In this document: piece by piece, positions 39,722 to 51,654 of the stretch
How positions within the stretch are numbered: position 1 is the stretch's first letter
Layout: every line of letters starts with the position of its first letter
Assembly: GCA_016789955.1 (NCBI GenBank)
Contig: JAEUPB010000094.1
Span: 1-64,000 of the forward strand
From: Rubrivivax sp.
GTDB lineage: Bacteria > Pseudomonadota > Gammaproteobacteria > Burkholderiales > Burkholderiaceae_C
Direction of reading: 5' to 3'
DNA length: 64,000 bases
Position numbers and translations under genes: made by a program
The notes under the pieces: model-generated
What the model saw: only the letters and a program-made list of their open reading frames with translations
Database searches by the model: none
Told to the model about the DNA's origin: nothing

Positions 39722-39794
39722 CGCGGCCCCCGCACCGAGGTGTTGCCCGTGGATCCGCGCCCCGTCGACAATCCCGCCGTTGCGCCTGCTCACG

Positions 39795-40409
39795 ATGGTC
39801 TCGATGCGTCACCGATTGCTCTCCCTCCACGCCGCCGTGCTGTTGTCGCTCGGCGGTATCGCGCAGGCCCCGGCGCGGGCCCAGGCGCCGGCCGACGAGG
39901 CCCCGCGCGCCGCGCTCGAGGAAGCGCGCAAGGCCAGCGGCGAGCTGGTGGCCGGCGTGCGTGGCGAACTGCTGAAGGCCATCGAGGCCAGCGGCCCGCT
40001 GCGCGCGATCGTCGTGTGCAAGTACAGCGTGCCCGAGATCGCGTCATCGATCTCGCGGCGCTACGGCGCGCGCGTCACGCGCGTCAGCCTCACGCCGCGC
40101 AATCCGGCGCTGGGCTGGGGCGACGCCTGGGAGCAACGCGTGCTGATGCAGTTCGACGAGCGCGTGGCCCGCGGCGAGAAGGCCGAGGGCATGGAGCACC
40201 ACGAGGTGGTGTCCGAGCCCAGCGGGCGCTTCCTGCGCTACATGCGCGTGCTGCCGATGCAGCCGGCGTGCATGCACTGCCACGGCCCCGCGGAGCAGAT
40301 CAGCGAGCCGATCCGGCAGCAGCTCGCACACGAGTACCCGCACGACCGCGCGGTGGGGCTGGCGGTGGGCAAGGTGCGCGGCGCGGTGACCTACAAGAAG
40401 CCGCTGTAG
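39795..40409 (+). CDS. Monoheme DUF3365-type sensor-like protein
   Basis: A 204-residue exported protein (signal LLSLHAAVLLSLGGIAQAPARA) with the DUF3365/Tll0287-like fold: RGELLKAIEASGPLRAIVVCKYSVPEIASSISRRYGARVTRVSLTPRNPALGWGDAWE, ending in one CXXCH (QPACMHCHGPA). Such haem-PAS-related domains are thought to sense redox state or gases in the periplasm. A Cys in VVCKYSVPE is a possible extra ligand. Starts at 39795 or 39804 are both plausible. It is the last gene before the convergent Sel1 gene and close to the two-component pair. Confidence 0.8.
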   Translation: MVSMRHRLLSLHAAVLLSLGGIAQAPARAQAPADEAPRAALEEARKASGELVAGVRGELLKAIEASGPLRAIVVCKYSVPEIASSISRRYGARVTRVSLTPRNPALGWGDAWEQRVLMQFDERVARGEKAEGMEHHEVVSEPSGRFLRYMRVLPMQPACMHCHGPAEQISEPIRQQLAHEYPHDRAVGLAVGKVRGAVTYKKPL

Positions 40410-40422
40410 CGCGCGGCGGCCC

Positions 40423-40440
40423 GGCGCTGCCTTCAGCGCC
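40423..40440. terminator. Possible hairpin between convergent genes
   Basis: GGCGCT (40423-40428) and AGCGCC (40435-40440) can form a 6-bp stem with a 6-base loop between the convergent DUF3365 and Sel1 genes, overlapping the Sel1 stop. There is no T-run on either side, so it is only a weak terminator candidate. Confidence 0.25.
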
Positions 40441-40981
40441 CTTGCTGTTCCAGCCAGCGCCGCGCGTCCGCGTGGCCTTGCGCGCCGGCACGCGCGATCC
40501 ACTTGTGCGCCTCCTCGGGCGAAGGCTGCACGCCGCTGCCGGTCAGGAACAGGATGCCCAGGCTGTACTGCGCCTCGGCGTGCCCTTGCCGCGCGGCCTC
40601 GAAGTACCACTGCGCGGCCAGCCGCTGCGCGTCCTGCCCGGCCGGCACCTCGCTGAGCCCGTAGGCATGCAGGTTGGCGAGGTGGAACTGCGCCTCGGCA
40701 TGGCCTTGCCGCGCCGCGCGCTCGAACCAGCGCAGCGCCATCGCGTCGCTCTCGCGCACGCCGTGGCCGTGGTAGTACAGCAGCCCCAGGCGCGTCTGCG
40801 CGATCGCGTGTCCCGCGGCTGCCAGCGGCTCCAGCAGCCGCACGGCGGTGGGGTAGTCCTTGCGCAGCATCGCGGCGTGCGCCTCGTCGAGGCGGTCGGC
40901 GCCGGCCGGCGCGGCCTGCAGCGTGCCGGCTGCGGACAATAGGGCGATGGTGATGGCGGCGGCGAGCGGACGGGCGTGCAT
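40433..40981 (-). CDS. Exported Sel1-repeat protein
   Basis: A 182-residue protein with a signal peptide (PLAAAITIALLSAAGTLQAAP) and four Sel1-like repeats (for example GHAIAQTRLGLLYYHGHGVRESDAMALRWFERAARQ; GHAEAQYSLGILFLTGSGVQPSPEEAHKWIARAGAQ). Sel1 repeats are TPR-like solenoids for protein binding. It is the only leftward gene between 21.3 and 51.7 kb and is divergent from the sensor-kinase gene, with a 60-bp gap that contains a degenerate palindrome. A second Sel1-type protein is encoded at 44039. Confidence 0.85.
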   Translation of the reverse strand: MHARPLAAAITIALLSAAGTLQAAPAGADRLDEAHAAMLRKDYPTAVRLLEPLAAAGHAIAQTRLGLLYYHGHGVRESDAMALRWFERAARQGHAEAQFHLANLHAYGLSEVPAGQDAQRLAAQWYFEAARQGHAEAQYSLGILFLTGSGVQPSPEEAHKWIARAGAQGHADARRWLEQQGR

Positions 40982-41022
40982 CGGGGGTCTCCGGGGCTGG
41001 CCCGCCGTGCATGCAAGCGCCG

Positions 41023-41038
41023 TTCCCGCGGCCGGGGC
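41023..41038. promoter_or_regulatory. Degenerate copy of the TTCCCG palindrome before the sensor kinase
   Basis: TTCCCGCGGCCGGGGC matches TTCCCG-N4-CGGGAA except for the last two bases. It ends 3 bp before the kinase ATG, in the divergent gap with the Sel1 gene. In such GC-rich DNA it could be chance; shared arms and location suggest autoregulation. No sigma-54-type promoter was seen here. Confidence 0.3.
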
Positions 41039-41041
41039 GGC

Positions 41042-42466
41042 ATGAGCACCGCGGCACCCCCGCTGCTGGCCGTGCGCCGCAGCCTGCGCGCGCAGGGGCT
41101 GGCGGCCATGCTGGCGCTGCTCGTGTACCTGCTGGCCGCCGGCGGCTACATCGCATGGGAGCGCGGGGAGGTCTACCAGGACGTGACCGAGCTGTCGCTG
41201 CTGGCCCGCCACGAGAAGGCCGTGGCGCTGGCCGAGGAGGCGATCAACGGCGCGCTGGTGGACGTCACCGAGAGCAGCAGCGCCGAGGTGGCCACGCCGG
41301 CGCCGCCCACCGAGCTGCGGCTGTACATGGAGAACTGCAGCCGGCTGCTCGCCGCGCTGGAGTCGTTCGACCCGTCGTACGCGCGGCTGGCGCGGGCCAT
41401 CGGCCGCAGCTACGACGTGCTGGTGGTGCAGCCGGTGCGCGCCAACTGGATCGACATGCGCGAGTCGCTCAAGCGCGCCGCCGATGACCTGGAGATCCAG
41501 CGCCGGCGGCTGACCGGCGAGCGCGAGGAGCTGATGCGCGGCTGGCAACGCCGCTACGACGCGGTGACGGTGGACTCGCTGCTGCTGGCCGGCGTGGGGC
41601 TGGTCTCGTTCGGCGCGCTGGTGGCGTGGTACTTCACGCGTCTGTCGCGCGACATCCGGCGGCTGGAGACGCACGCGCGCCACGTGGTGCAGGGCCGCCG
41701 CGGCGTCGCGCTGGACGTGCAGCGGGACGACGAGCTGGGCTCGCTGATGCGTGCCGTCAACCGCATGTCGGCCGACCTCGACGACCGCGAGCAGCAGATC
41801 CGCCTCGACGACGAGCGCCGGCTGCACGGCGAGAAGCTGCTCGCCGTGGGGGCGCTGGCGGCCGGCGTGGCGCACGAGGTGAACAACCCGCTGGCGGTGA
41901 TCGGCGGCGTGGCGCAGGAGCTGCGCACGAACCCCGACGCGCAGGTGGTCCAGGCCGCCGAGCAGATCCTCGCGCAGACCCAGCGTGCCGGGCAGGCCGC
42001 GCGCCAGCTCGCCGAGGTGGCCGAGCCGCAGACGGCCGATCTCGACTGGGTTGACCTCAACGCGCTGACGCAGCGCGTGGTGCAGCTCGTCGGCTACGAC
42101 AAGCGCTACCGCCGCATCGCCTTCGAGCTGCGCCCCGATCCCCAGCTGCCCGCGGTGCGGAGTTCGGCCGGCGCGATCCAGCAGCTGCTCATGCGCCTGC
42201 TGCCGATGGTGGCCGATGCGCTGGCGCGCGATGCGTCACGGCCGCAGGCCGTGCGCATCGAGACCGCGGCTGCCGGTGGAGAGGTGCAGTGGCAGATGGA
42301 GTTCGCCGCCACGCTGGACTTCGCGCAGCCCGACGTGCAGCGGGGGCTGCTGTTGTCGCGCGCGATCATCGAGCCGCTGCAGGGTCGACTTGCGCTGGGT
42401 CAAGTGGAAGGCCAGCACCAGCGCATACAACTCACGCTGCCCGCCGGGGGTGCCGGTAGCGATTGA
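41042..42466 (+). CDS. NtrB-like membrane sensor kinase with degenerate ATP-binding domain
   Basis: A 474-residue protein with membrane helices at about 18-38 and 177-197, a periplasmic sensor of about 140 residues without recognised fold, a HAMP linker, and an intact H-box AAGVAHEVNNPLAVIGG (His278). The expected ATPase boxes are not intact: the N-box position reads LLMRLLPMVADALARD without the Asn, and no DxGxG precedes the F/G2-like RGLLLSRAIIEPLQGRL. It may be an inefficient kinase, a phosphatase, or depend on another kinase such as the hybrid kinase at 47371. The response-regulator gene follows after 7 bp. Confidence 0.87.
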   Translation: MSTAAPPLLAVRRSLRAQGLAAMLALLVYLLAAGGYIAWERGEVYQDVTELSLLARHEKAVALAEEAINGALVDVTESSSAEVATPAPPTELRLYMENCSRLLAALESFDPSYARLARAIGRSYDVLVVQPVRANWIDMRESLKRAADDLEIQRRRLTGEREELMRGWQRRYDAVTVDSLLLAGVGLVSFGALVAWYFTRLSRDIRRLETHARHVVQGRRGVALDVQRDDELGSLMRAVNRMSADLDDREQQIRLDDERRLHGEKLLAVGALAAGVAHEVNNPLAVIGGVAQELRTNPDAQVVQAAEQILAQTQRAGQAARQLAEVAEPQTADLDWVDLNALTQRVVQLVGYDKRYRRIAFELRPDPQLPAVRSSAGAIQQLLMRLLPMVADALARDASRPQAVRIETAAAGGEVQWQMEFAATLDFAQPDVQRGLLLSRAIIEPLQGRLALGQVEGQHQRIQLTLPAGGAGSD

Positions 42467-42473
42467 GGTTTCG

Positions 42474-43838
<1,365 letters not shown>

Positions 43839-43988
43839 TGTGAGCCCCCAAGCTCGCTAGCGCTCGCTACCCCCGGCCCCATAGGGGCTCACCGTGGCCC
43901 CTGGGGGCCGTCCGCCGGCGGACCGGCAAAGCCGGATCCGCGGCGGGAAGCTCGGTCGGCTGCGCTTCCGCGCAGCCCGAGGCGCCAT
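43839..43988. repeat. Intergenic hairpin array
   Basis: This gap is a stack of palindromes: GGCCCC-ATA-GGGGCT near 43875, GGCCCCTGGGGGCC near 43896, the perfect GTCCGCCGGCGGAC (43910-43923), and CCGGC-AAA-GCCGG (43923-43935) whose stem extends outwards with CGGA/TCCG. The opening GAGCCCCCAAGCTCGCT resembles dispersed intergenic repeats I associate with Leptothrix/Rubrivivax-type genomes (from memory, unverified). It probably ends the regulator transcript. The last bases lead into the sigma-54-type promoter. Confidence 0.5.
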
Positions 43989-44004
43989 TGGCACGCTTCT
44001 CGCT
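43989..44004 (+). promoter_or_regulatory. Sigma-54-type promoter for the Sel1-cytochrome-propeller-kinase unit
   Basis: TGGCACGCTTCTCGCT has a perfect TGGCACG at -24, GG-N10-GC spacing and one mismatch at -12 (TCGCT). The predicted start, near 44016, is about 23 bases before the ATG at 44039. This argues against the longer TTG reading frame that begins inside the promoter. Confidence 0.7.
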
Positions 44005-44038
44005 GCTCGTTGACCATCGATGGGCAACGAGGGCGGCG

Positions 44039-44689
44039 ATGCGGAGCGCGGGACGCAGGACGTTGGCGATGGTCTTCACGGCACTGGCTCTGGGCGCCTC
44101 ATCGGTGGCTTTCGCGACACCCGACGAGGACTACCAGCGCGGCCTGACGGCCTATCACCGCGGCGACGTCAGCACCGCGATCGGTGCCCTGCGGCCGGCG
44201 GCGGCCGCGGGGCACGCGCCGTCGCAGGCGCTGCTGGCCTTCGTCTACGAGCGTGCCGGCGAGGTCGATCGGGCCGTGCCGCTGTACCGCGACGCCGCGG
44301 CGCAGGGCCTGCCCGACGCGCAGGTGCGCTGGGCCGAGATGCTGCTGGCCGGGCAGGGCGTTGCCAAAGATGAGAAGGCCGCGTTCGAGCAATTCTCGAA
44401 AGCGGCAGCGCAGGGCCATCGCCATGCGGTCGAGGTCGTCGCCACCGCGTGGCTGAAGGGCCAGTGGGGCGCCGACGAGCGCGCCGAGCCGGCGGCGGCG
44501 CGCGCCGCCGTGCAGCGCGCGGCCGACGGCGGCCACCTGCCTTCGGCCGAGGCGCTGGCGGCGGCCTACCGCAGCGGCCGCTTCGGCGTCGACCTTGATC
44601 CAGCGCAAGCCTCGCGCTGGGACACGCAAGTGAGTGCCTGGCGAAGGCAACGCGCGCCCGCTGCTTCGGCACCCACGCGGACCCGATGA
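44039..44689 (+). CDS. Exported Sel1/TPR-repeat protein
   Basis: A 216-residue protein with signal peptide (TLAMVFTALALGASSVAFATP) and Sel1-like repeats: YQRGLTAYHRGDVSTAIGALRPAAAAGHAPSQALLAFVYERAGEVDRAVPLYRDAAAQGLPDAQVRWAEMLLAGQGVAKDEKAAFEQFSKAAAQGH. It begins the unit that continues with a small cytochrome, two propellers, a hybrid kinase and ApbE. Its start at 44039 fits the sigma-54-type promoter just upstream. Function unknown; repeats of this type bind other proteins. Confidence 0.83.
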   Translation: MRSAGRRTLAMVFTALALGASSVAFATPDEDYQRGLTAYHRGDVSTAIGALRPAAAAGHAPSQALLAFVYERAGEVDRAVPLYRDAAAQGLPDAQVRWAEMLLAGQGVAKDEKAAFEQFSKAAAQGHRHAVEVVATAWLKGQWGADERAEPAAARAAVQRAADGGHLPSAEALAAAYRSGRFGVDLDPAQASRWDTQVSAWRRQRAPAASAPTRTR

Positions 44690-45018
44690 CCACACCACGA
44701 CGCAGACTCATCGCCAGGGCGCCGGCCTCGGCCGGCATGCTGGCCGCCGCTGTCTTCGCCGCCGCGCCTGCGCACGCCGCCGACGTGCAGCGCGGGGCCG
44801 AGCTGTACCGGCTGCACTGCACGTCGTGCCACGGCGCCGGTGGCCGCCCGGTGCTGCCGGGCGCGCCCGACTTCACGCAGCCGATCGCGCTGCTCAAGCC
44901 CGACCTGCGACTGCTCGATGCGCTGAAGGCCGGCCGTGGCGCGATGCCCGCGTATGCCGGTCTGCTGCGCGATGCCGAGCTGCTCGACCTGGTCGCCCAC
45001 CTGAGGACGTTGCGATGA
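44686..45018 (+). CDS. Small monoheme cytochrome c
   Basis: A 110-residue protein with a signal peptide (ASAGMLAAAVFAAAPAHA) and a single class-I domain: RGAELYRLHCTSCHGAGGRPVLPGAPDF, with the distal Met in GRGAMPAYAGLLRDAELLDLVAHLRTL. It overlaps the Sel1 gene and the following propeller gene (ATGA each). It could report electron flux to the propeller/kinase proteins encoded next (inference), or act as a plain carrier. Confidence 0.87.
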   Translation: MTTPRRRLIARAPASAGMLAAAVFAAAPAHAADVQRGAELYRLHCTSCHGAGGRPVLPGAPDFTQPIALLKPDLRLLDALKAGRGAMPAYAGLLRDAELLDLVAHLRTLR

Positions 45019-46067
45019 GCGGGCCGGGGTCGCGCGTGTTGGGCGCTGCACTGCTCGCAGTGCTGCTGGCAGTGCAGCCGGCCGAGGCGCAGCGCGTGAA
45101 GGAGCAGTTCGAGGTCGGCCCTGCGGTGTACGTGCGCGCGCTCACCGTGGAGCCTGCGCGCGACGCACTGTGGGTGGGCACCTCGGCCGGCGTGCACGAG
45201 GTCGGCCTTTCGGCCGGCAAGCTGCGCAACACGTTCACGCGCAAGGAAGGCCTGGCCAACGAGTACGTGTTCGCGGTGGGCGTGGACCGCCAGGGCCACA
45301 AGTGGTTCGGCACCAACGCCGGCGGCGTCTCGCGCTACCGCGACGGGCAGTGGAAGACCTACTTCCCGATGCACGGCCTGGCCGACTACTGGATCTACGC
45401 CTTCGCGCAGCAGAAGAGCGGCGACTTCTGGATCGGCACCTGGGCCGGCGTGAACCGCGTCGACGCCAAGACCGGCCGCTTCAGCACCTACGTGAAGGAA
45501 CTCGTCAACGAGTGGGTCTACGGCATCGCCGTCGACGCGCAGGACCGCGTCTGGTTCGGCACCGAGGGCGGCGTGTCGATGCACGACGGCCGTCGGTGGG
45601 TCTCGTGGACGCACAAGAACGGCCTGGGCGCGCCCAACGACGAGCAGCTGCCGATCTCCACCAACACCGGCCTGGGCACGCGCTCGCGGCACGACCTCTC
45701 GGTGGGCGGCGAGGGGCCGGCCACCTACAACCCGAACTACGTGTTCGCGATGCTGGCCGCGCGCGACGGCGGCATCTGGGCCGGCACCTGGGGCGGCGGC
45801 GTCTCGCGCTGGGACGGCCAGCGCTGGACGAACCTGAGCCGCAAGGACGGGCTGCCCGGGAACATCGTGTACAGCCTCGCGCAGGACACCGAGGGCCATG
45901 TGTGGATGGGCACCAACCACGGTGTCGCGCGCTGGGACGGCAAGGCCTTCAAGACCTGGGGCAAGGCCGATGGCCTGCTCGATGAGCATGTCTACGCGGT
46001 GGCCGCGGCGCCGGGCGGCGACGTGTGGGTGGGCACCAAAAGGGGCGTGGTGCGCATCGGCCGCTGA
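45015..46067 (+). CDS. Free-standing Reg_prop beta-propeller protein 1
   Basis: A 350-residue exported protein (signal VLGAALLAVLLAVQPAEAQ) made of Reg_prop-type repeats, such as GHKWFGTNAGGVSRYRDGQWKTY, GDFWIGTWAGVNRVDAKTGRFSTY, DRVWFGTEGGVSMHDGRRWVSW, GGIWAGTWGGGVSRWDGQRWTNL and GHVWMGTNHGVARWDGKAFKTW. These repeats usually form the periplasmic ligand-sensing part of hybrid two-component kinases. Here they stand alone, with no membrane helix or kinase domain. It is paralogous to the next protein. Confidence 0.88.
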   Translation: MSGPGSRVLGAALLAVLLAVQPAEAQRVKEQFEVGPAVYVRALTVEPARDALWVGTSAGVHEVGLSAGKLRNTFTRKEGLANEYVFAVGVDRQGHKWFGTNAGGVSRYRDGQWKTYFPMHGLADYWIYAFAQQKSGDFWIGTWAGVNRVDAKTGRFSTYVKELVNEWVYGIAVDAQDRVWFGTEGGVSMHDGRRWVSWTHKNGLGAPNDEQLPISTNTGLGTRSRHDLSVGGEGPATYNPNYVFAMLAARDGGIWAGTWGGGVSRWDGQRWTNLSRKDGLPGNIVYSLAQDTEGHVWMGTNHGVARWDGKAFKTWGKADGLLDEHVYAVAAAPGGDVWVGTKRGVVRIGR

Positions 46068-46104
46068 GGCCGGGGCACCGACGGATGCGAAGGGACGGCG
46101 AGCG

Positions 46105-47331
46105 ATGCGGTGGAGTCTTCCGATGACGGGCCTGGCGGTGATCGCGCTGGGCGCGGTGCTGGCCGGCACCTACCAGCTCGGCCGCAGCAATGCGGCCGCA
46201 GCGGGCGCGGCGCTGTCGCCGCACGGCACGCCGATGGTGGCGCAGGCCGACCCGGCCGCCGGCGCCACGCCGGCCGGAGCGCGCGCCGGCAAGGTCGGTG
46301 CCGAGGGGGCCGACACGGGCCAGACCTTCACCCACTTCCGCGTCGGCAACAAGAACGTCAAGCGCATCCACGTCGACGGCGATGTGGTGTGGGTCGGCAC
46401 CTCGGGTGGCGTGGTGCGGTACGACACGCGGGGCGACGACTACAAGCTCTACGACACCAAGAGCGGGCTGCTGTCCAACGGCGTGTTCTACGTCGGCAAG
46501 CTCGACGGCAAGCTCGCGGTGGGCACCTACGGCGGTGGCCTGTCGCTGCTCGACGGCGACCGCTGGCAGACCTACAACATCCCCGACGGCCTCGGCGACG
46601 CCTTCGTCTACGACGTGCTGAAGGCGAAGAACGGCGATGTGTGGATCGCCACCTGGTCGGGCGTGAACCGCGTGCGCGGTGGCGACCTGAAGGACCGCTC
46701 GAAGTGGGAGCTGCACACCGTGGAATCGTCCAAGGGCGGGCTGCCGAACGACTGGGTCTACGGCCTGGCCGAAGGGCGCGACGGCGACATCTGGCTGGGC
46801 ACCGAAGGGGGCCTGGCGCTGTACCGCGGCGGCCAGTGGCAGAACTGGAACCACGCCAAGGGGCTGGGCGCGCCCTACGAGGCGGTGAAGGACGCGATCC
46901 AGTACCAGAACGACCCGGCCAAGGTCAGCGAGCACCACTCGCGGCAGAAGCAGGAGATGGGGTTGTCGAAGGTCGACGTGGCCTACAACCCGAACTACAT
47001 CGTATCGCTGGCGGTGGATGCCGAAGGCGTCGTGTGGGCCGGCACCTGGGGCGGCGGGCTGTCGCGCTTCGACGGCCGGAAGTGGACGCAGTACACCACG
47101 CACGAGGGCCTGCCGGGCAACCACGTCTTCATGCTGCACGTGGACCCGCGCGGACAGCTCTGGGCTGGCACCAACAACGGCCTGGCGAAGATGAAGCCCG
47201 GCGGCGGCTTCGAGGTGATGACGGTCAACGACGGCCTGTTCAGCAACGTCGTGTTCTCGATGGCCACCGCGCGCGACGGCACGCGCTGGATCGGCAGCTT
47301 CGGCGGCGTGGCACGGCTGCGGCCGTCCTGA
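46105..47331 (+). CDS. Free-standing Reg_prop beta-propeller protein 2
   Basis: A 408-residue protein with an N-terminal membrane anchor or uncleaved signal (MTGLAVIALGAVLAGTYQLG), a 50-residue low-complexity spacer, and Reg_prop repeats (VVWVGTSGGVVRYDTRGDDYKLY; GDVWIATWSGVNRVRGGDL; GDIWLGTEGGLALYRGGQWQNW; GVVWAGTWGGGLSRFDGRKWTQY; GQLWAGTNNGLAKMKPGGGFEVM). It is a paralogue of propeller 1, including the inserted loop before AYNPNYIVSLAVD. With propeller 1 it could be the sensor half of a split signalling system whose kinase is encoded next. Confidence 0.87.
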   Translation: MRWSLPMTGLAVIALGAVLAGTYQLGRSNAAAAGAALSPHGTPMVAQADPAAGATPAGARAGKVGAEGADTGQTFTHFRVGNKNVKRIHVDGDVVWVGTSGGVVRYDTRGDDYKLYDTKSGLLSNGVFYVGKLDGKLAVGTYGGGLSLLDGDRWQTYNIPDGLGDAFVYDVLKAKNGDVWIATWSGVNRVRGGDLKDRSKWELHTVESSKGGLPNDWVYGLAEGRDGDIWLGTEGGLALYRGGQWQNWNHAKGLGAPYEAVKDAIQYQNDPAKVSEHHSRQKQEMGLSKVDVAYNPNYIVSLAVDAEGVVWAGTWGGGLSRFDGRKWTQYTTHEGLPGNHVFMLHVDPRGQLWAGTNNGLAKMKPGGGFEVMTVNDGLFSNVVFSMATARDGTRWIGSFGGVARLRPS

Positions 47332-47370
47332 CGGCGCCCGCACCACCCGCCCGCACTGGCCATCCGCGCC

Positions 47371-50118
<2,748 letters not shown>

Positions 50119-50133
50119 CGCCCGCGAGTCCTC

Positions 50134-51168
50134 GTGCAGCCGATGCCCCGCCCACCCTTCGGCGCCGCACTGGCCCTGCGCCGTCGCGCGTTGCTGGCGG
50201 CCGGGGCTGGCGCCATCGTGCTGCCGCTGCGTGCGCACGCGGCCGTGCAGCGGGTGCAGGCGTACCTTTTCGGCGGCCCGGTGGAGCTGCTGCTGCCGGC
50301 GCGCGTGCCGGCCGCGGTGGTGGCGCCGGTGCTGCGCGGCCTGGCCGCGATCAACCGCCGCTGGAACGCGTGGAAGCCGGGTGAACTGCGAAGCCTGAAC
50401 GACGCCCTGCGAGCCGGCCGCACGGTGCGCGCGGCGCCCGACCTGGTGGCGCTGCTGCGCCGTGCGGCGACGTTCGAGACGGCATCGGCCGGCGCCTACA
50501 ACGCGGCCCTCGGCGGGGCCGTCGGCGCATGGGGCTTCCACGCCGACCGCCTCCTCGAAGGCCCTGCGCCCGCGGCGGCCACGGTGCAGGCGTGGCAGCG
50601 CGCGCGCCCCTCGCTGGCACAACTCGAGATCCACGGCGACATGCTGCGCAGCACTTCGCCGGCAGTGCAGATCGACCTCGGGGGCTGCGCCAAGGGTGCC
50701 GCCGCCGACTGGGCGCTGGAGCAGCTCGCCGCGGCCGGCGTGCACGACGCGCTGGTGAACCTGGGTGGCAACCTCGCGGCCCGTGGCGGTGCCGGCGGCC
50801 GGCCGTGGCAGGTGGGCCTGCGTGACCCGTTTGGGCCCGGGCTGGCGGCCCGCATCGAGACCGATGGCGCCGAGGCCGTGGTGACCTCGGGCGTCTACGA
50901 GCGCTGGCGCGTGGCCGACGGGCAACGGGTCGTGCACGTGCTGGACCCGGCCTCCGCCAGGCCGCTGCAGCCGGGGCTGGCGAGCGTGACCGTCCTGCAC
51001 CGCGATGCCACGCTGGCCGACGCCGCCGCCACCGCGCTGCTGGTGGCGGGGCCGCAGGCCTGGATGGAGCGGGCGCGCCGGCTGGGGGCGGCGCAGGCGG
51101 CGGTGATTGATCACGCAGGCCGGCTGCAGGCCACGCCGGCGCTGGCAGCGCGGCTGCAGCCGGCCTGA
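50134..51168 (+). CDS. ApbE-like FAD:protein FMN transferase
   Basis: A 344-residue exported protein with a Tat-like signal (LRRRALLAAGAGAIVLPLRAHA) and ApbE-family blocks: INRRWNAWKPGELRSLNDAL, TASAGAYNAALGGAVGAWGF, VQIDLGGCAKGAAADWALEQL, VNLGGNLAARG and the nucleotide region VVTSGVYERWRVADGQRVVHVLDPASARPL. ApbE proteins attach FMN to Thr/Ser of flavoproteins such as NqrC/RnfG, or to small FMN-binding domains in extracellular electron transfer. No obvious FMN-acceptor motif was seen in the cluster. Start GTG 50134, or ATG 50143. It closes the unit. Confidence 0.87.
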   Translation: MQPMPRPPFGAALALRRRALLAAGAGAIVLPLRAHAAVQRVQAYLFGGPVELLLPARVPAAVVAPVLRGLAAINRRWNAWKPGELRSLNDALRAGRTVRAAPDLVALLRRAATFETASAGAYNAALGGAVGAWGFHADRLLEGPAPAAATVQAWQRARPSLAQLEIHGDMLRSTSPAVQIDLGGCAKGAAADWALEQLAAAGVHDALVNLGGNLAARGGAGGRPWQVGLRDPFGPGLAARIETDGAEAVVTSGVYERWRVADGQRVVHVLDPASARPLQPGLASVTVLHRDATLADAAATALLVAGPQAWMERARRLGAAQAAVIDHAGRLQATPALAARLQPA

Positions 51169-51258
51169 CGCCGCGAGGCCCGTCGCGCGCCGTGGCCTCG
51201 GTCACGGCGCGGCGCCGCGGGGGGGTGCAGAGTCGGCAGCGCAGGCCGATAGCCGGCC

Positions 51259-51654
51259 ATGCGCCGCCCGCTTGCCCATTCCGCCGCCCTGTCCGTCCTG
51301 CTGACTCTGGCGCCGGCCACGGCGTTCGCCGCCGAGTGGCTGTGCCACTTGAGCAGCGATGCCGTGCGCCTGGTCTGCGTGGCCGAGCCGCCGGGGCCCG
51401 AAGCGGGCCTGCCGGAAACGCCTGCCGTCGCGGGCACCCCTGCGGCCGCCGCGACCACCGGCACTGGTGCCGCCAGCCCGCCGATCACCGCCGTCGTCAA
51501 CGGCACCCGCTTTCCGCTGGACACGGCGCGCATGTGGTTCGTCGAGCTCTGGTCGCCGCCCAACGAACGCGCCGATGTCGAGCGGCTGGCGCGTGCGACG
51601 ATCTGCTATCGCAGCCCCGGCTGCACGGTGACCGTGCTGCCCTGGGGCCGCTGA
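51259..51654 (+). CDS. Small secreted protein, function unknown
   Basis: A 131-residue protein with a clear signal peptide (SAALSVLLTLAPATAFAAEW), four cysteines in the mature part, an Ala/Pro/Thr-rich middle, and a conserved-looking C-terminal segment (GTRFPLDTARMWFVELWSPPNERADVERLARATICYRSPGCTVTVLPWG). I do not recognise a family. The last 46 bases, including the stop, recur with two changes at 52254-52299. It lies 90 bp after apbE and may or may not belong to that unit. Confidence 0.65.
   Translation: MRRPLAHSAALSVLLTLAPATAFAAEWLCHLSSDAVRLVCVAEPPGPEAGLPETPAVAGTPAAAATTGTGAASPPITAVVNGTRFPLDTARMWFVELWSPPNERADVERLARATICYRSPGCTVTVLPWGR

Noticed and set aside
40982..41041. Sigma-54-type promoter before the sensor kinase
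   Set aside because: TGGCCC and TGCA occur, but GG and GC are 12 bases apart instead of 10.
43988..44038. Upstream TTG start for the Sel1 protein at 44039
   Set aside because: It lies within the sigma-54-type promoter and adds a non-signal sequence before a good signal peptide.
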